DNA of 5,877 nucleotides from positions 5,626 to 11,502 of the forward strand of contig DHXA01000026.1 of NCBI GenBank assembly GCA_002413455.1. Direction: 5' to 3'. The first letter of the stretch is position 1. Each line of letters begins with the position of its first letter. This DNA comes from Rhodanobacter sp. UBA5168 (lineage in GTDB: Bacteria > Pseudomonadota > Gammaproteobacteria > Xanthomonadales > Rhodanobacteraceae). Shown one piece after another: positions 1-5,877 of the stretch. The notes under the pieces were generated by a model. That model had not been told where the DNA came from. It worked only from the letters and a program-made list of their open reading frames with translations, and ran no database searches. The position numbers were made by a program, and so were the translations under genes.

Positions 1-547
1 CGCCGCGCACAAGGTGTTCGATCGCGAGGGCGCCGACGCCGTCAGCATGCGCCGCGTCGCCGAGGCGGTCGGCATCACGCCGATGGCGATCTACCGGCAC
101 TTCCCCAATCGCGAGGCGCTGCTGAGGAGGCTGTCCGACGACAGCTTCGACACGGTCGCGCATGAATGGGAAGCGCGCGCGACGCACCCGGACATCGTCA
201 AGCACCTGCTCGCGCTGCTGGAGTCGTACCTGAATTACGCGCTGGAGCATCCGCATCTGTTCGACCACGCGTTCTCGGTGCGCCGTGACGATGCGCGGCG
301 CTTTCCCGAGGACTTCCGTGCGCGCCAGTCGCCCACGCTCAACGTCGTTGCCGATGCGGTCGCCGAGGGCATGCGGCTCGGCGCGCTGAAACAGGACGAT
401 CCGTGGGACGTGGCGATGTCGCTGTGGGCGCATGCGCACGGTTTGGTCGCGCTGTATCGCGCCGGCCGCTTCAGTGACGACGAGACGCAGTTCCGCAAGT
501 TCTACTTCGCATCGATAGGGAGACTGATAGATGGCATCAAGGCTTGA
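1..547 (+). CDS. TetR/AcrR-family transcriptional regulator, 5' end missing
   Basis: This is a DNA-binding repressor of the TetR family, truncated by the left edge of the window. The reading frame is open from base 2, where it encodes AAHKVFDREG, which is the typical end of TetR helix 1. The GTG at 14 is therefore internal and the true start lies upstream. Counting from that GTG, the helix-turn-helix spans about residues 11-32 (MRRVAEAVGITPMAIYRHF), with the conserved G-x-T...YRHF core. The remainder is the ligand-binding and dimerisation domain. The stretch near 137-155 (LWAHAHGLVALYRAGRF) resembles the WHG-type TetR C-terminal domain (TetR_C_33). The stop at 545-547 lies inside the following gene, giving a 17-base overlap, so the two are probably co-transcribed and translationally coupled. 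Autoregulation and control of the Lnt-like neighbour are inferred from this arrangement. The ligand cannot be predicted. Confidence 0.93.
   Translation, partial: AAHKVFDREGADAVSMRRVAEAVGITPMAIYRHFPNREALLRRLSDDSFDTVAHEWEARATHPDIVKHLLALLESYLNYALEHPHLFDHAFSVRRDDARRFPEDFRARQSPTLNVVADAVAEGMRLGALKQDDPWDVAMSLWAHAHGLVALYRAGRFSDDETQFRKFYFASIGRLIDGIKA
517..523 (+). promoter_or_regulatory. Ribosome binding site of the Lnt-like gene
   Basis: AGGGAGA lies seven bases before the ATG at 531, inside the last codons of the TetR gene. It is a good Shine-Dalgarno match at normal spacing. It supports 531 as the start and supports coupled translation of the two genes. Confidence 0.7.
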
Positions 548-1948
548 TCGTTACATGCTGCCGGCGTGGCTGACGGCGACCGCACTGGCCGCGCTGGGCT
601 GGTGGTTTGGCAGCGGCGTGCAACCGTTGTGGTGGCTGACCTGGCTGGCGCCGCTGCCGGTGCTGTGGCTGGCGCCAAGGGTTCGCGCCCGCTGGGCAGC
701 GCTGGCGGCGTTCGTCGCGTACGCGATCGGCGGGATGAATGAATGGAACTACCTGCACGGGTACATCGGCCTGCCGGTGGTGGCGATCATCCAGGCCGTC
801 GGCACACCTGCCCTCATGCTCGCGTTGTGCGTACTGCTGTTCCGGCGACTGTTGCTGCGCGGCCGCGTGCTCGCGGCGACCTTGGCCCTGCCGGTGATGT
901 GGGTCGCAACCGAATACGTCAACAACCTGATCTCGCCGCACGGCACGTTCTTCAACATCAGTTACACCCAGATGGATGCTCTACCGATCATCCAGATCGC
1001 CGCGGTCACGGGCATCTGGGGCATCGGTTTTCTGGTGTTGCTGTTGCCGGCTGCGATCGCCGTGCAGACCGCGTACCAGTCGCCGAAACGTAGCCGCATG
1101 ACAGCCGCCGTGGGTGTCGCCGTGCTGCTCGCGATCGCGTTCGCCTATGGCAGCTGGCGATTGCAGGCCCCGGCCACGGCGACGATCCGCGTCGGCCTGG
1201 TGTCGTTGCAGGAGCCGGTACGGTCTGCCGCAGACATGCAGGCGCGGGAAGCGCATTACGTGGACGCGATCAAACGCCTCGCGGGTGCCGGTGCCCGCAT
1301 CGCGCTGGCCCCGGAAACATCCTTCAGCACCGGCGATGCCAGCCCACTTGCCTTCGCGGAGCTGGCGAATCAGCACGACCTGACCGTGGGCATCGGTGTC
1401 GATTTCAAGGGCGATCCCCACGCCGAGCGCAACATGCTGATGGTGTTCCAGCCGGGCGCCACGTCACCGGCCACCTATAACAAGCATCATCTGCTGGTCG
1501 GCTTTGAACAGTACACACCGGGCGACAGCTACACCATGCTCGAGGGTGCGCCACGGATCGGACTGGCGATCTGCAAGGACATGGATTTCCACGACATCGG
1601 CCACGCCTATGCAGCACGCCACGCGCAACTGCTGCTGGTGCCCGCCTCGGATTTCACCGTCGATGGCTGGCTGCACAGCCGCATGGCGATCATGCGCGGC
1701 GTGGAAAGCGGTTTCGCCATCGCGCGTGCCGCCCATTCCGGCCGCCTCACGCTGAGCGACGACCGCGGCCGCGTGCTGGCCGAGGCGTCCAGCGAAAAAC
1801 ACGACGCCGAGCTGGTGGGTGAGCTGCCGCTACGCGAGACCCATACGCTGTATGCGCAATGGGGCGATTGGTTCGCGTGGCTGGACTGGCTGGCCTGGTC
1901 GTGTTGCTGGGCCTGTCCTTGCGTCCGTTTCACCGCCGAAACGAATGA
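531..1948 (+). CDS. Lnt-like membrane carbon-nitrogen hydrolase (apolipoprotein N-acyltransferase-like), frameshifted near its 3' end
   Basis: The layout matches apolipoprotein N-acyltransferase (Lnt), the inner-membrane enzyme that adds the third acyl chain to lipoproteins. About six or seven hydrophobic segments occupy residues 10-210, and a nitrilase domain runs from about 218 to 440. The expected triad is visible: E262 in APETS, K318 in YNKHH and C348 in AICKD. E326 in GFEQYTPG sits eight residues after the lysine, as E343 follows K335 in E. coli Lnt. However, C348 is followed by Lys-Asp where E. coli has Tyr-Glu, and the VQGN-type start of the Lnt nitrilase domain is absent (VSLQEP instead). 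The substrate may therefore differ, and this is more likely an accessory paralogue than the housekeeping lnt. As written, the frame runs to a stop at 2142-2144 with a Cys/Arg/Ser-rich tail. A one-base loss near 1884 explains this: another frame supplies AGLVVLLGLSLRPFHRRNE and a stop at 1946-1948, restoring a last membrane helix and about 472 residues. I use that native end. Confidence 0.85.
1881..1892 (+). other. Probable single-base deletion (frameshift site) in the Lnt-like gene
   Basis: Up to about 1883 the frame starting at 531 gives a normal Lnt-type ending (TLYAQWGDWFAWL). After that it becomes Cys/Trp- then Arg/Ser-rich and reads through the opposite-strand gene. From about 1886 the frame with codons starting at positions of remainder 2 modulo 3 gives LAGLVVLLGLSLRPFHRRNE and stops at 1946-1948. 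Adding one base near 1884 joins them smoothly as WFAWL-x-LAGLVV. The site lies in repeated CTGG units, which are prone to slippage or base-calling error. I cannot tell a real mutation from a sequencing error. Confidence 0.75.
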
Positions 1949-1951
1949 TCA
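1946..1951. other. Abutting convergent stop codons (TGATCA)
   Basis: The six-base palindrome TGATCA holds the TGA of the restored Lnt-like frame on the + strand (1946-1948) and the TGA of the small exported protein gene on the - strand (1949-1951). The two coding regions meet with no spacer, leaving no room for an intergenic terminator. This tidy junction is independent support for 1948 as the original end of the Lnt-like gene. Confidence 0.75.
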
Positions 1952-2341
1952 GCCGCTGTGCGGGGGTGCCGGCAGGTCCTTCGGCACGACCCGCGGCAAC
2001 GCCGTGGCAGCGCGGTCGCGGTCCAGCAGATCCTGCTGGTTCGCGCGGTCGCGGGCGCGCTGCGCGCGCTCGGCTGCGTCGAGCTGCTGCTGGGCGCGCG
2101 CATTGTTTGCGGTCGGCCGCCTGGCGTTGTCTGCCACGTCCTGATGCAGCTGTTGCGAGAGCTGGCTCTTCTGCAGCTGGTCGCGCGTCTGCTGTTGCTG
2201 CACCGTCTGCTGGTACTGCAGGTTTGACGGTGGAGTGGCGGCTTGCCAGGCGCAGGCCGCACCGAGCGGTGCCAGCGCCAGTGCGCCGGTCAACAGTGCG
2301 CGTGTCATGGGGCGATGCAAGACGTTGCGTGTAATGGTCAT
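1949..2341 (-). CDS. Small exported Gln-rich coiled-coil protein, function unknown
   Basis: I do not recognise a named family. The 130-residue product has a basic N-terminus and a hydrophobic stretch (about residues 15-28), followed by an Ala-Cys-Ala site at 29-31 that suits signal peptidase I. Cys30 is a poor lipobox match, because the residue three before it is Gly. The mature part is rich in Gln, Arg, Asp and Ala (about 40-110), with runs such as VQQQQTRDQLQKSQLSQQL that suggest an amphipathic coiled coil, and it ends in a Pro-rich tail. A periplasmic structural or assembly role is possible but unproven. The start is uncertain. The ATG at 2339-2341 gives an 11-residue extension before Met12 (ATG at 2306-2308), which would make a more usual signal peptide; neither has a clear ribosome binding site. 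A stop codon upstream rules out a longer protein. The gene is divergent from the NPP gene and ends flush against the native Lnt-like stop. Confidence 0.8.
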   Translation of the reverse strand: MTITRNVLHRPMTRALLTGALALAPLGAACAWQAATPPSNLQYQQTVQQQQTRDQLQKSQLSQQLHQDVADNARRPTANNARAQQQLDAAERAQRARDRANQQDLLDRDRAATALPRVVPKDLPAPPHSG

Positions 2342-2391
2342 GTCTGTGCGCGATCATGAAGGGATGACATCCGCATCGTAGGGCTGCACAT
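2342..2391. promoter_or_regulatory. Divergent intergenic region between small exported protein and NPP genes
   Basis: These 50 bases separate two divergently oriented start codons and must hold the 5' signals of at least one gene, unless the promoters lie within the coding regions. AGGG at 2380-2383, eight bases before the ATG at 2392, is a weak ribosome binding site for the NPP gene. I see no good -35/-10 pair on either strand. A weak dyad, TCAT(6)ATGA near 2354-2367, is too short to call an operator. Confidence 0.4.
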
Positions 2392-3684
2392 ATGAAATTA
2401 CTGTTTCGCCTGCTGCTGTGCTCGGTGGCGGCATTCAACTTCGGCTGCACCGCGCCGCCAGCGCTGCGACCAGTGGCCGCCCCGGCCGCAAAGGTCGCCG
2501 CCACGCACCCGCTGCCGCTGCTGCTGATCTCGATCGACGGCTATCGCCACGATTACATCGAACGCGGACTCAGCCCGACCCTGGCGATGCTGGCGAAGAA
2601 CGGTGTGCAGGCCGCGTCGATGCAGCCGTCGTTCCCGTCGCTGACGTTTCCGAACCACTACACGATCGTCACCGGCCTGCGCCCGGATCACCACGGCATC
2701 GTCAACAACACGATGGTCGATCCGCAGCTGGGCAAGTTCTCGCTGAACAACCGCGAGGCCGTTGGCGACGGCCGCTGGTGGGCCGCCGGCGTGCCGCTGT
2801 GGGAAACCGCCAGGCAGCATGGCCTGCGCTCGGCGACGATGTTCTGGCCCGGTTCGGAGGCGGCCATCCGCGGCCATCATCCGGACGAGTGGAAACTTTT
2901 CGACGCCCGGGTGACACCGGACCAGCGCGTGGACCAGGTGCTGGCGTGGCTGGATCTGCCGGCCGCACAGCGGCCCACGTTTCTCACCCTGTATTTCGAT
3001 GCGGTCGACCATGCCGGCCACCTGTACGGGCCGGATACGCCCCAGGTGAACGACAAGCTGCGCGAGACCGATGCGGCGATGGCCCGGCTGGTACAAGGCT
3101 TGCAGCAACGTGGCCTGTTCGAGCGGATCAACCTGATCGTGCTGGCCGACCACGGCATGGCGGCGGTGCCCGCACAGAACAGTGTGGTGATCGATCGGCT
3201 GATTCCGCTCGACAAGGTGCAGGTGATCAGCATGGGCATCCTCGCGGGCTTCAACCCGAAATCGGACTCCGCAGCCGCACGTGCCGATTTCGCGCGCATC
3301 GAGAAAAAACTGGAGCAGCCGCAGGCGCACATGCGGTGCTGGGACAAGACCCGCGTACCAGCGCGGCTGGCGTACGGCAGCAACCCCCGCGTTCCGCAGC
3401 TGCTGTGCCTGGCCAATATCCACTGGCGCATCACCACCACGGATTACCTGGCCCGCCACAAGGGCAAGCCGAGCCTGGGCGATCACGGCTTCGACAACGC
3501 CGATCCGCTGATGCAGGCGCTGTTCGTGGCGCACGGCCCGGCGTTCCGGGTCGGCGCCAAAGTGCCGGCGTTTCCGAATGTGGACGTCTATCCGCTGATG
3601 ACCCACCTGCTCGGCCTGCCCGCTGCCGCGAACGATGGCGACTACGACGCGGTGAAGGACATGCTGAAGCCTGCCGATCGCTGA
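2392..3684 (+). CDS. Ectonucleotide pyrophosphatase/phosphodiesterase (NPP), alkaline phosphatase superfamily
   Basis: This is a two-zinc phosphodiesterase that should cleave nucleotide pyrophosphates or phosphodiesters outside the cytoplasm. The N-terminal hydrophobic segment (2-18) ends at Cys19 and is followed by a Pro/Ala linker. It may be a lipoprotein signal, although Asn16 is unusual in a lipobox. The catalytic domain covers about residues 40-425. Visible motifs in order are D49 (ISIDGYR), the nucleophile T85 (FPSLTFPNHYT), N106 (VNNTMVDP), D206 and H210 (DAVDHAGHLYGP), D253 and H254 (ADHGM) and H365 (GDHGFDN). From memory, these match the metal ligands, Thr90 and Asn111 of the Xanthomonas axonopodis NPP with an offset of two to five residues, so the site looks complete. 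C316 and C339 probably form the disulfide seen in that group. At 430 residues the length is normal. It appears to be a single-gene unit, and the natural substrate is not predictable. Confidence 0.95.
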   Translation: MKLLFRLLLCSVAAFNFGCTAPPALRPVAAPAAKVAATHPLPLLLISIDGYRHDYIERGLSPTLAMLAKNGVQAASMQPSFPSLTFPNHYTIVTGLRPDHHGIVNNTMVDPQLGKFSLNNREAVGDGRWWAAGVPLWETARQHGLRSATMFWPGSEAAIRGHHPDEWKLFDARVTPDQRVDQVLAWLDLPAAQRPTFLTLYFDAVDHAGHLYGPDTPQVNDKLRETDAAMARLVQGLQQRGLFERINLIVLADHGMAAVPAQNSVVIDRLIPLDKVQVISMGILAGFNPKSDSAAARADFARIEKKLEQPQAHMRCWDKTRVPARLAYGSNPRVPQLLCLANIHWRITTTDYLARHKGKPSLGDHGFDNADPLMQALFVAHGPAFRVGAKVPAFPNVDVYPLMTHLLGLPAAANDGDYDAVKDMLKPADR

Positions 3685-3692
3685 GCTCGCAG

Positions 3693-3726
3693 CTCGCTTC
3701 CCCGTGCGCAGCGCGGGGGAAGCGAG
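3693..3726. terminator. Hairpin between convergent NPP and MFS genes, possible bidirectional terminator
   Basis: CTCGCTTCCCC (3693-3703) and GGGGAAGCGAG (3716-3726) form a perfect 11-base stem around a 12-base loop. It starts nine bases after the NPP stop and ends 13 bases before the MFS stop, where a shared terminator is expected. Neither side has a run of T, so it is not a standard intrinsic terminator. It could instead block 3'-end decay or be a copy of a dispersed palindromic repeat. The sequence just before it has a tandem AGCTCGC duplication at 3684-3697. Confidence 0.6.
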
Positions 3727-3739
3727 TCGGTTGGTTGGC

Positions 3740-5023
3740 TTACGGCATCGCGCCCTTGCTCATCGGCGTCGGCGGCGTCGCCACATTCACCAGCGGCGGC
3801 AGGTGGAACAACCGCCACGCGATCAGCAGACCGGCCAGCACCAGCGCGCCGACAAACAGCGCCACACCATTCCAGCCGTGCGAGGCATAGAACAGCCCGC
3901 CGCTGGCGCCGGCGATGCTCGAGCCCATGTAGTAGCAGAACAGGTACACCGACGAGGCCTGCGCCTTCGCCATGCCGGCGCGGCGCCCGACCCAGCTGCT
4001 GACGATCGAGTGACCGCCGAAGAAACCGAACGTCACCGCCACGATGCCGAGCATGATCAGCGGCAACGGCTGCGTCATCGTCAGCGCCACGCCGACCAGC
4101 ATCAACGCGAACGCCGTCCACAGCACCTTGCGCCGCCCAAGCTGGCCGGCCAGGTGGCCCATCCACGCCGAGCTGAAGGTGCCGACCAGGTAGATGCCGA
4201 AGATCAGCCCGACCACCGCCTGGCTGAGGTTGTACGGTGGCGCCAGCAGGCGGTAACCGAGATAGTTGTAGACGGTGACGAACGCGCCGAGCAGCAGGAA
4301 ACCCTCGACGAACAACCACGGCAGGCCACGGTCGCGGAACATGCCGGTGAAGCGCCCCAGCACCGTGCGCCAGCGCAACGGCTGCGCCACGAAATGCCGC
4401 GACGGCGGCAGCGCACGCCAGAAGATCAGCCCGGCCAGCACGCCGATCAGCCCGACCACGCCCACCCCGAATCGCCAGCCGAAGAAATCGGTAAGCACGC
4501 CGGTGATCAATCGCCCGCCCATGCCGCCGACTGCGCTGCCGCTGATATACAGACCCATGCCCAGGCCGATCGAGTCGACGTCCATCTCCTCGCCCAGATA
4601 CGTCATCGCCACCGCCGGCAGTCCACTCAGGGTCAGCCCCATCAGCGTACGCACCAACAGCAGCGCCGGCCAGTTCGGCATCAGCGCCGTCAACAGCACC
4701 AGCACCGCCGACGACAGCAGCGACACCACCATCACCGATTTGCGTCCCCACGTATCCGACAGCGCACCGGCAAACAACATCGCGAACGCCAGGACGCCGG
4801 TGGTCAGCGACAACGACATCGCCGCGCCTGCCGCACTGACGCCATAGTCGTGACTGAATTCCGGCATCAACGGCTGCACGCAATACAGCAGTCCGAACGT
4901 GGCGAAACCGGCGGCGAACAGCGCAAGGTTGGTGCGGCGGAAGGCCTTTGTTCCGTGGCGGATATACGCCGCCGGCGCAGGGTCCAAGGACTCTGCGGCA
5001 TCTCGTTCCAAACCGTCCATCAT
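3740..5023 (-). CDS. MFS transporter, DHA1 / YnfM-AraJ-like efflux permease
   Basis: This is a 12-helix inner-membrane transporter of the major facilitator superfamily, most likely a proton-coupled exporter. Numbered from the ATG at 5021-5023 (427 residues), a charged cytoplasmic leader of about 30 residues precedes helix 1. That helix ends in the LLYCVQPLMPEF segment (45-56) typical of YnfM-like proteins. Motif A is GALSDTWGRK (86-95), and a second-half copy is GHLAGQLGRRK (289-299). The Gly-rich helix 5 (GSAVGGMGGR, 162-171) marks an antiporter-type half. The substrate is unknown. Start choice: the frame is open to a TTG at 5072-5074, which would add 17 residues. I prefer the ATG pair at 5018-5023, because GGCAGGCGAG lies just before it and the extension does not look like protein that needs to be there. 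The gene converges on the NPP gene and diverges from the CPBP protease gene. Confidence 0.92.
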   Translation of the reverse strand: MMDGLERDAAESLDPAPAAYIRHGTKAFRRTNLALFAAGFATFGLLYCVQPLMPEFSHDYGVSAAGAAMSLSLTTGVLAFAMLFAGALSDTWGRKSVMVVSLLSSAVLVLLTALMPNWPALLLVRTLMGLTLSGLPAVAMTYLGEEMDVDSIGLGMGLYISGSAVGGMGGRLITGVLTDFFGWRFGVGVVGLIGVLAGLIFWRALPPSRHFVAQPLRWRTVLGRFTGMFRDRGLPWLFVEGFLLLGAFVTVYNYLGYRLLAPPYNLSQAVVGLIFGIYLVGTFSSAWMGHLAGQLGRRKVLWTAFALMLVGVALTMTQPLPLIMLGIVAVTFGFFGGHSIVSSWVGRRAGMAKAQASSVYLFCYYMGSSIAGASGGLFYASHGWNGVALFVGALVLAGLLIAWRLFHLPPLVNVATPPTPMSKGAMP

Positions 5024-5050
5024 CTCGCCTGCCTGTTTCGGATATTTCAG

Positions 5051-5076
5051 TTTTGCGAGAATACAGTGATGCAAAA
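5051..5076. promoter_or_regulatory. Candidate operator: inverted repeat TTTTGC(14)GCAAAA
   Basis: TTTTGC at 5051-5056 and GCAAAA at 5071-5076 are perfect inverted arms spaced 14 bases apart, 27 bases before the preferred MFS start and about 140 bases before the protease start. The sequence is locally AT-rich in a GC-rich window. The arm and spacer geometry suits a dimeric repressor such as a TetR- or LysR-type regulator. No regulator is encoded next to it here, and a six-base arm can arise by chance. Confidence 0.35.
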
Positions 5077-5218
5077 AAGTGATCGACAGCGCAGAAATTG
5101 ACCTCCCTGCTTCACAGATCGGCCTCGACTAAACGCAATCGACGACGTCGGCATCTGACCGGGCGCTGCTGCACCCACGCAGACGAATATATCCCGCGAT
5201 TGCAGGAGGTCATGAACC
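5077..5218. other. Rest of the MFS-CPBP divergent intergenic region
   Basis: This stretch lies between divergent genes and should carry the protease promoter. TTGACC at 5098-5103 resembles a -35 box, but no matching -10 follows at 16-18 bases. AATATAT around 5186-5192 is AT-rich but also lacks a partner. I see no RNA gene or convincing ORF. The only clear signal is the ribosome binding site at its right end. Confidence 0.35.
5204..5210 (+). promoter_or_regulatory. Ribosome binding site of the CPBP protease gene
   Basis: AGGAGGT is a perfect Shine-Dalgarno core, eight bases before the ATG at 5219. Another ATG at 5212 is only one base from it and is in a different frame from the protease, so this site decides the start. 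Confidence 0.85.
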
Positions 5219-5877
5219 ATGGCGGACGTACCCGGCCGGAAATCTGTCGCGCTTTACCTGTTGCTGGTGCTTGCCATCAGCACACCGTACTGGCTCTTGA
5301 TGATCCACGCGGGCTCGCTGGAACTCGCGCGCGGGTTTGTCATCCATTCCCAGATGTGGGCGCCCGCGGCCGCCGCGCTGATAGCCTCATGGCTGCTCAA
5401 CCGCTCCGTGTCCGGACTCGGCTGGCATTGGGGCCGCACGTCATGTGGCTGCCGGTATCTCATTCCGATCGCCTACAGTGTCCTCGCCTACCTGCCTCTC
5501 TGGTTGTCGGGCCTGGCACCGGCGATGTTCGGCAGCTTCGCGGAACAGGCCGCGAAGGGACTGGCGCTGACGACGTCGTCCTGCGCCATTCCGGCGTTGC
5601 TGCAGGTTTTCCTCACGATGACCTTTGGCGTCATTCAAAGCGCCGCTTCCGCCGCCGGCGAGGAAATCGGCTGGCGCGGCTATCTTGTACCGGCGCAAAG
5701 GCAACACTACGGCTTCGGCGCTACCGTGTTTATCAGCGGCATCATCTGGGCCTGCTGGCACATGCCGCTCATCCTCTTCGCCGACTACAACGGCGAGGCT
5801 CCGAAGATCTATTCGCTGCTGTGCTTCACCCTCATGGTGATTGCGTCCGGGGCCATCGCGGCATGGTTGCGGCTTCG
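5219..5877 (+). CDS. CPBP-family intramembrane protease (CAAX-like / Abi), 3' end missing
   Basis: The frame is open from the ATG at 5219 to the window edge, giving 219 residues without a stop. The product is a polytopic membrane protein with hydrophobic segments at about 10-30, 46-60, 80-98, 122-146, 168-180 and 200-217. It carries the two motifs of the CPBP (CAAX protease and bacteriocin-processing) family: EExxxR as GEEIGWRGYLVP (E148, E149, R153), and a W/FxxxH motif as WACWHMP (W177, H181). These glutamates and histidines form the active site of Rce1-like glutamate-dependent intramembrane proteases. The second conserved His motif expected further on lies outside the window. Family members cut prenylated or signal-peptide-like substrates, provide bacteriocin self-immunity, or act as membrane scaffolds, and the role here cannot be chosen. 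The codon choice looks slightly more relaxed than in the neighbours (CTT, GTA, AGG, CAA), a weak hint of a different history. Confidence 0.9.
   Translation, partial: MADVPGRKSVALYLLLVLAISTPYWLLMIHAGSLELARGFVIHSQMWAPAAAALIASWLLNRSVSGLGWHWGRTSCGCRYLIPIAYSVLAYLPLWLSGLAPAMFGSFAEQAAKGLALTTSSCAIPALLQVFLTMTFGVIQSAASAAGEEIGWRGYLVPAQRQHYGFGATVFISGIIWACWHMPLILFADYNGEAPKIYSLLCFTLMVIASGAIAAWLRL

Noticed and set aside
1869..1900. Programmed ribosomal frameshifting in the Lnt-like gene
   Set aside because: There is no slippery heptamer and no obvious downstream pseudoknot. A base deletion or sequencing error in CTGG repeats is simpler.
1949..2144. The 3' extension of the Lnt-like frame to 2144 as real protein
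   Set aside because: It is Cys/Arg/Ser-rich, unlike any Lnt ending, and is antisense to a better-supported gene with a signal peptide. A neighbouring frame gives a family-like end.
1830..2504. A 224-codon - strand frame overlapping the small exported protein gene
   Set aside because: It is Arg/Ala/Gly-rich, overlaps the NPP start and the end of the Lnt-like gene, and lacks the signal peptide and coiled-coil pattern of the competing frame.
2398..3606. A 402-codon open frame on the - strand opposite the NPP gene
   Set aside because: It is a His/Arg/Gln-rich composition typical of an antisense shadow in GC-rich DNA, and the + strand frame has all NPP catalytic motifs.
2418..3890. A 490-codon + strand frame overlapping NPP and the start of the convergent MFS region
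   Set aside because: It is Arg/Gly/Pro/Ala-rich with no domain, no ribosome binding site, and it runs through the hairpin and antisense to the MFS gene.
5024..5074. N-terminal extension of the MFS protein from a TTG start
   Set aside because: The ATG pair at 5018-5023 has a better upstream sequence, and the extension overlaps the AT-rich dyad. It cannot be excluded from sequence alone.
3704..5101. A 465-codon + strand frame opposite the MFS gene
   Set aside because: It is extremely rich in His, Gln and Arg, as expected for the complement of a hydrophobic membrane protein gene, with no family resemblance.
5098..5193. TTGACC and TATAT-like boxes as a protease promoter
   Set aside because: The boxes are not at usable spacing from each other and each lacks a proper partner, so no promoter is called.

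Overview
This is a GC-rich, gene-dense bacterial chromosome window with no mobile elements, CRISPR arrays or RNA genes that I can see. Codons end mostly in G or C. The nucleotide pyrophosphatase/phosphodiesterase (NPP) closely follows the layout of the Xanthomonas enzyme. Together these suggest a gammaproteobacterium of the Xanthomonadales (Xanthomonadaceae/Rhodanobacteraceae, for example a Rhodanobacter- or Dyella-like organism). That placement is inferred from gene content and style, not from a marker gene.

Layout, left to right. (1) The 3' part of a TetR/AcrR-family repressor gene on the + strand, cut by the window edge. (2) Overlapping its last 17 bases, a + strand gene for a membrane-anchored nitrilase-fold protein resembling apolipoprotein N-acyltransferase (Lnt). 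Its frame is broken by an apparent one-base loss near 1884, so the raw ORF reads on to 2144. The native end is almost certainly the stop at 1946-1948. (3) A small - strand gene for an exported, Gln-rich, probably coiled-coil protein. Its stop codon abuts the Lnt-like native stop, forming TGATCA. (4) Divergent from it across 50 bases, a + strand type I phosphodiesterase / NPP with a complete set of metal ligands. (5) A hairpin between convergent genes. (6) A - strand major facilitator superfamily (MFS) transporter of the YnfM/AraJ-like DHA1 type. (7) A divergent intergenic region with a candidate operator dyad. (8) The 5' part of a + strand CPBP-family intramembrane protease gene that runs off the right edge.

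The only clear transcriptional unit of more than one gene is the TetR regulator plus the Lnt-like enzyme. They overlap and probably share translation coupling, so the regulator likely controls the enzyme and itself. The other genes look like single-gene units facing alternately. Most products act at or outside the inner membrane, but nothing in the sequence ties them into one pathway. I found no convincing evidence of a new multi-gene system. The most useful observations are the frameshift in the Lnt-like gene and the unusual residues beside that enzyme's catalytic cysteine.
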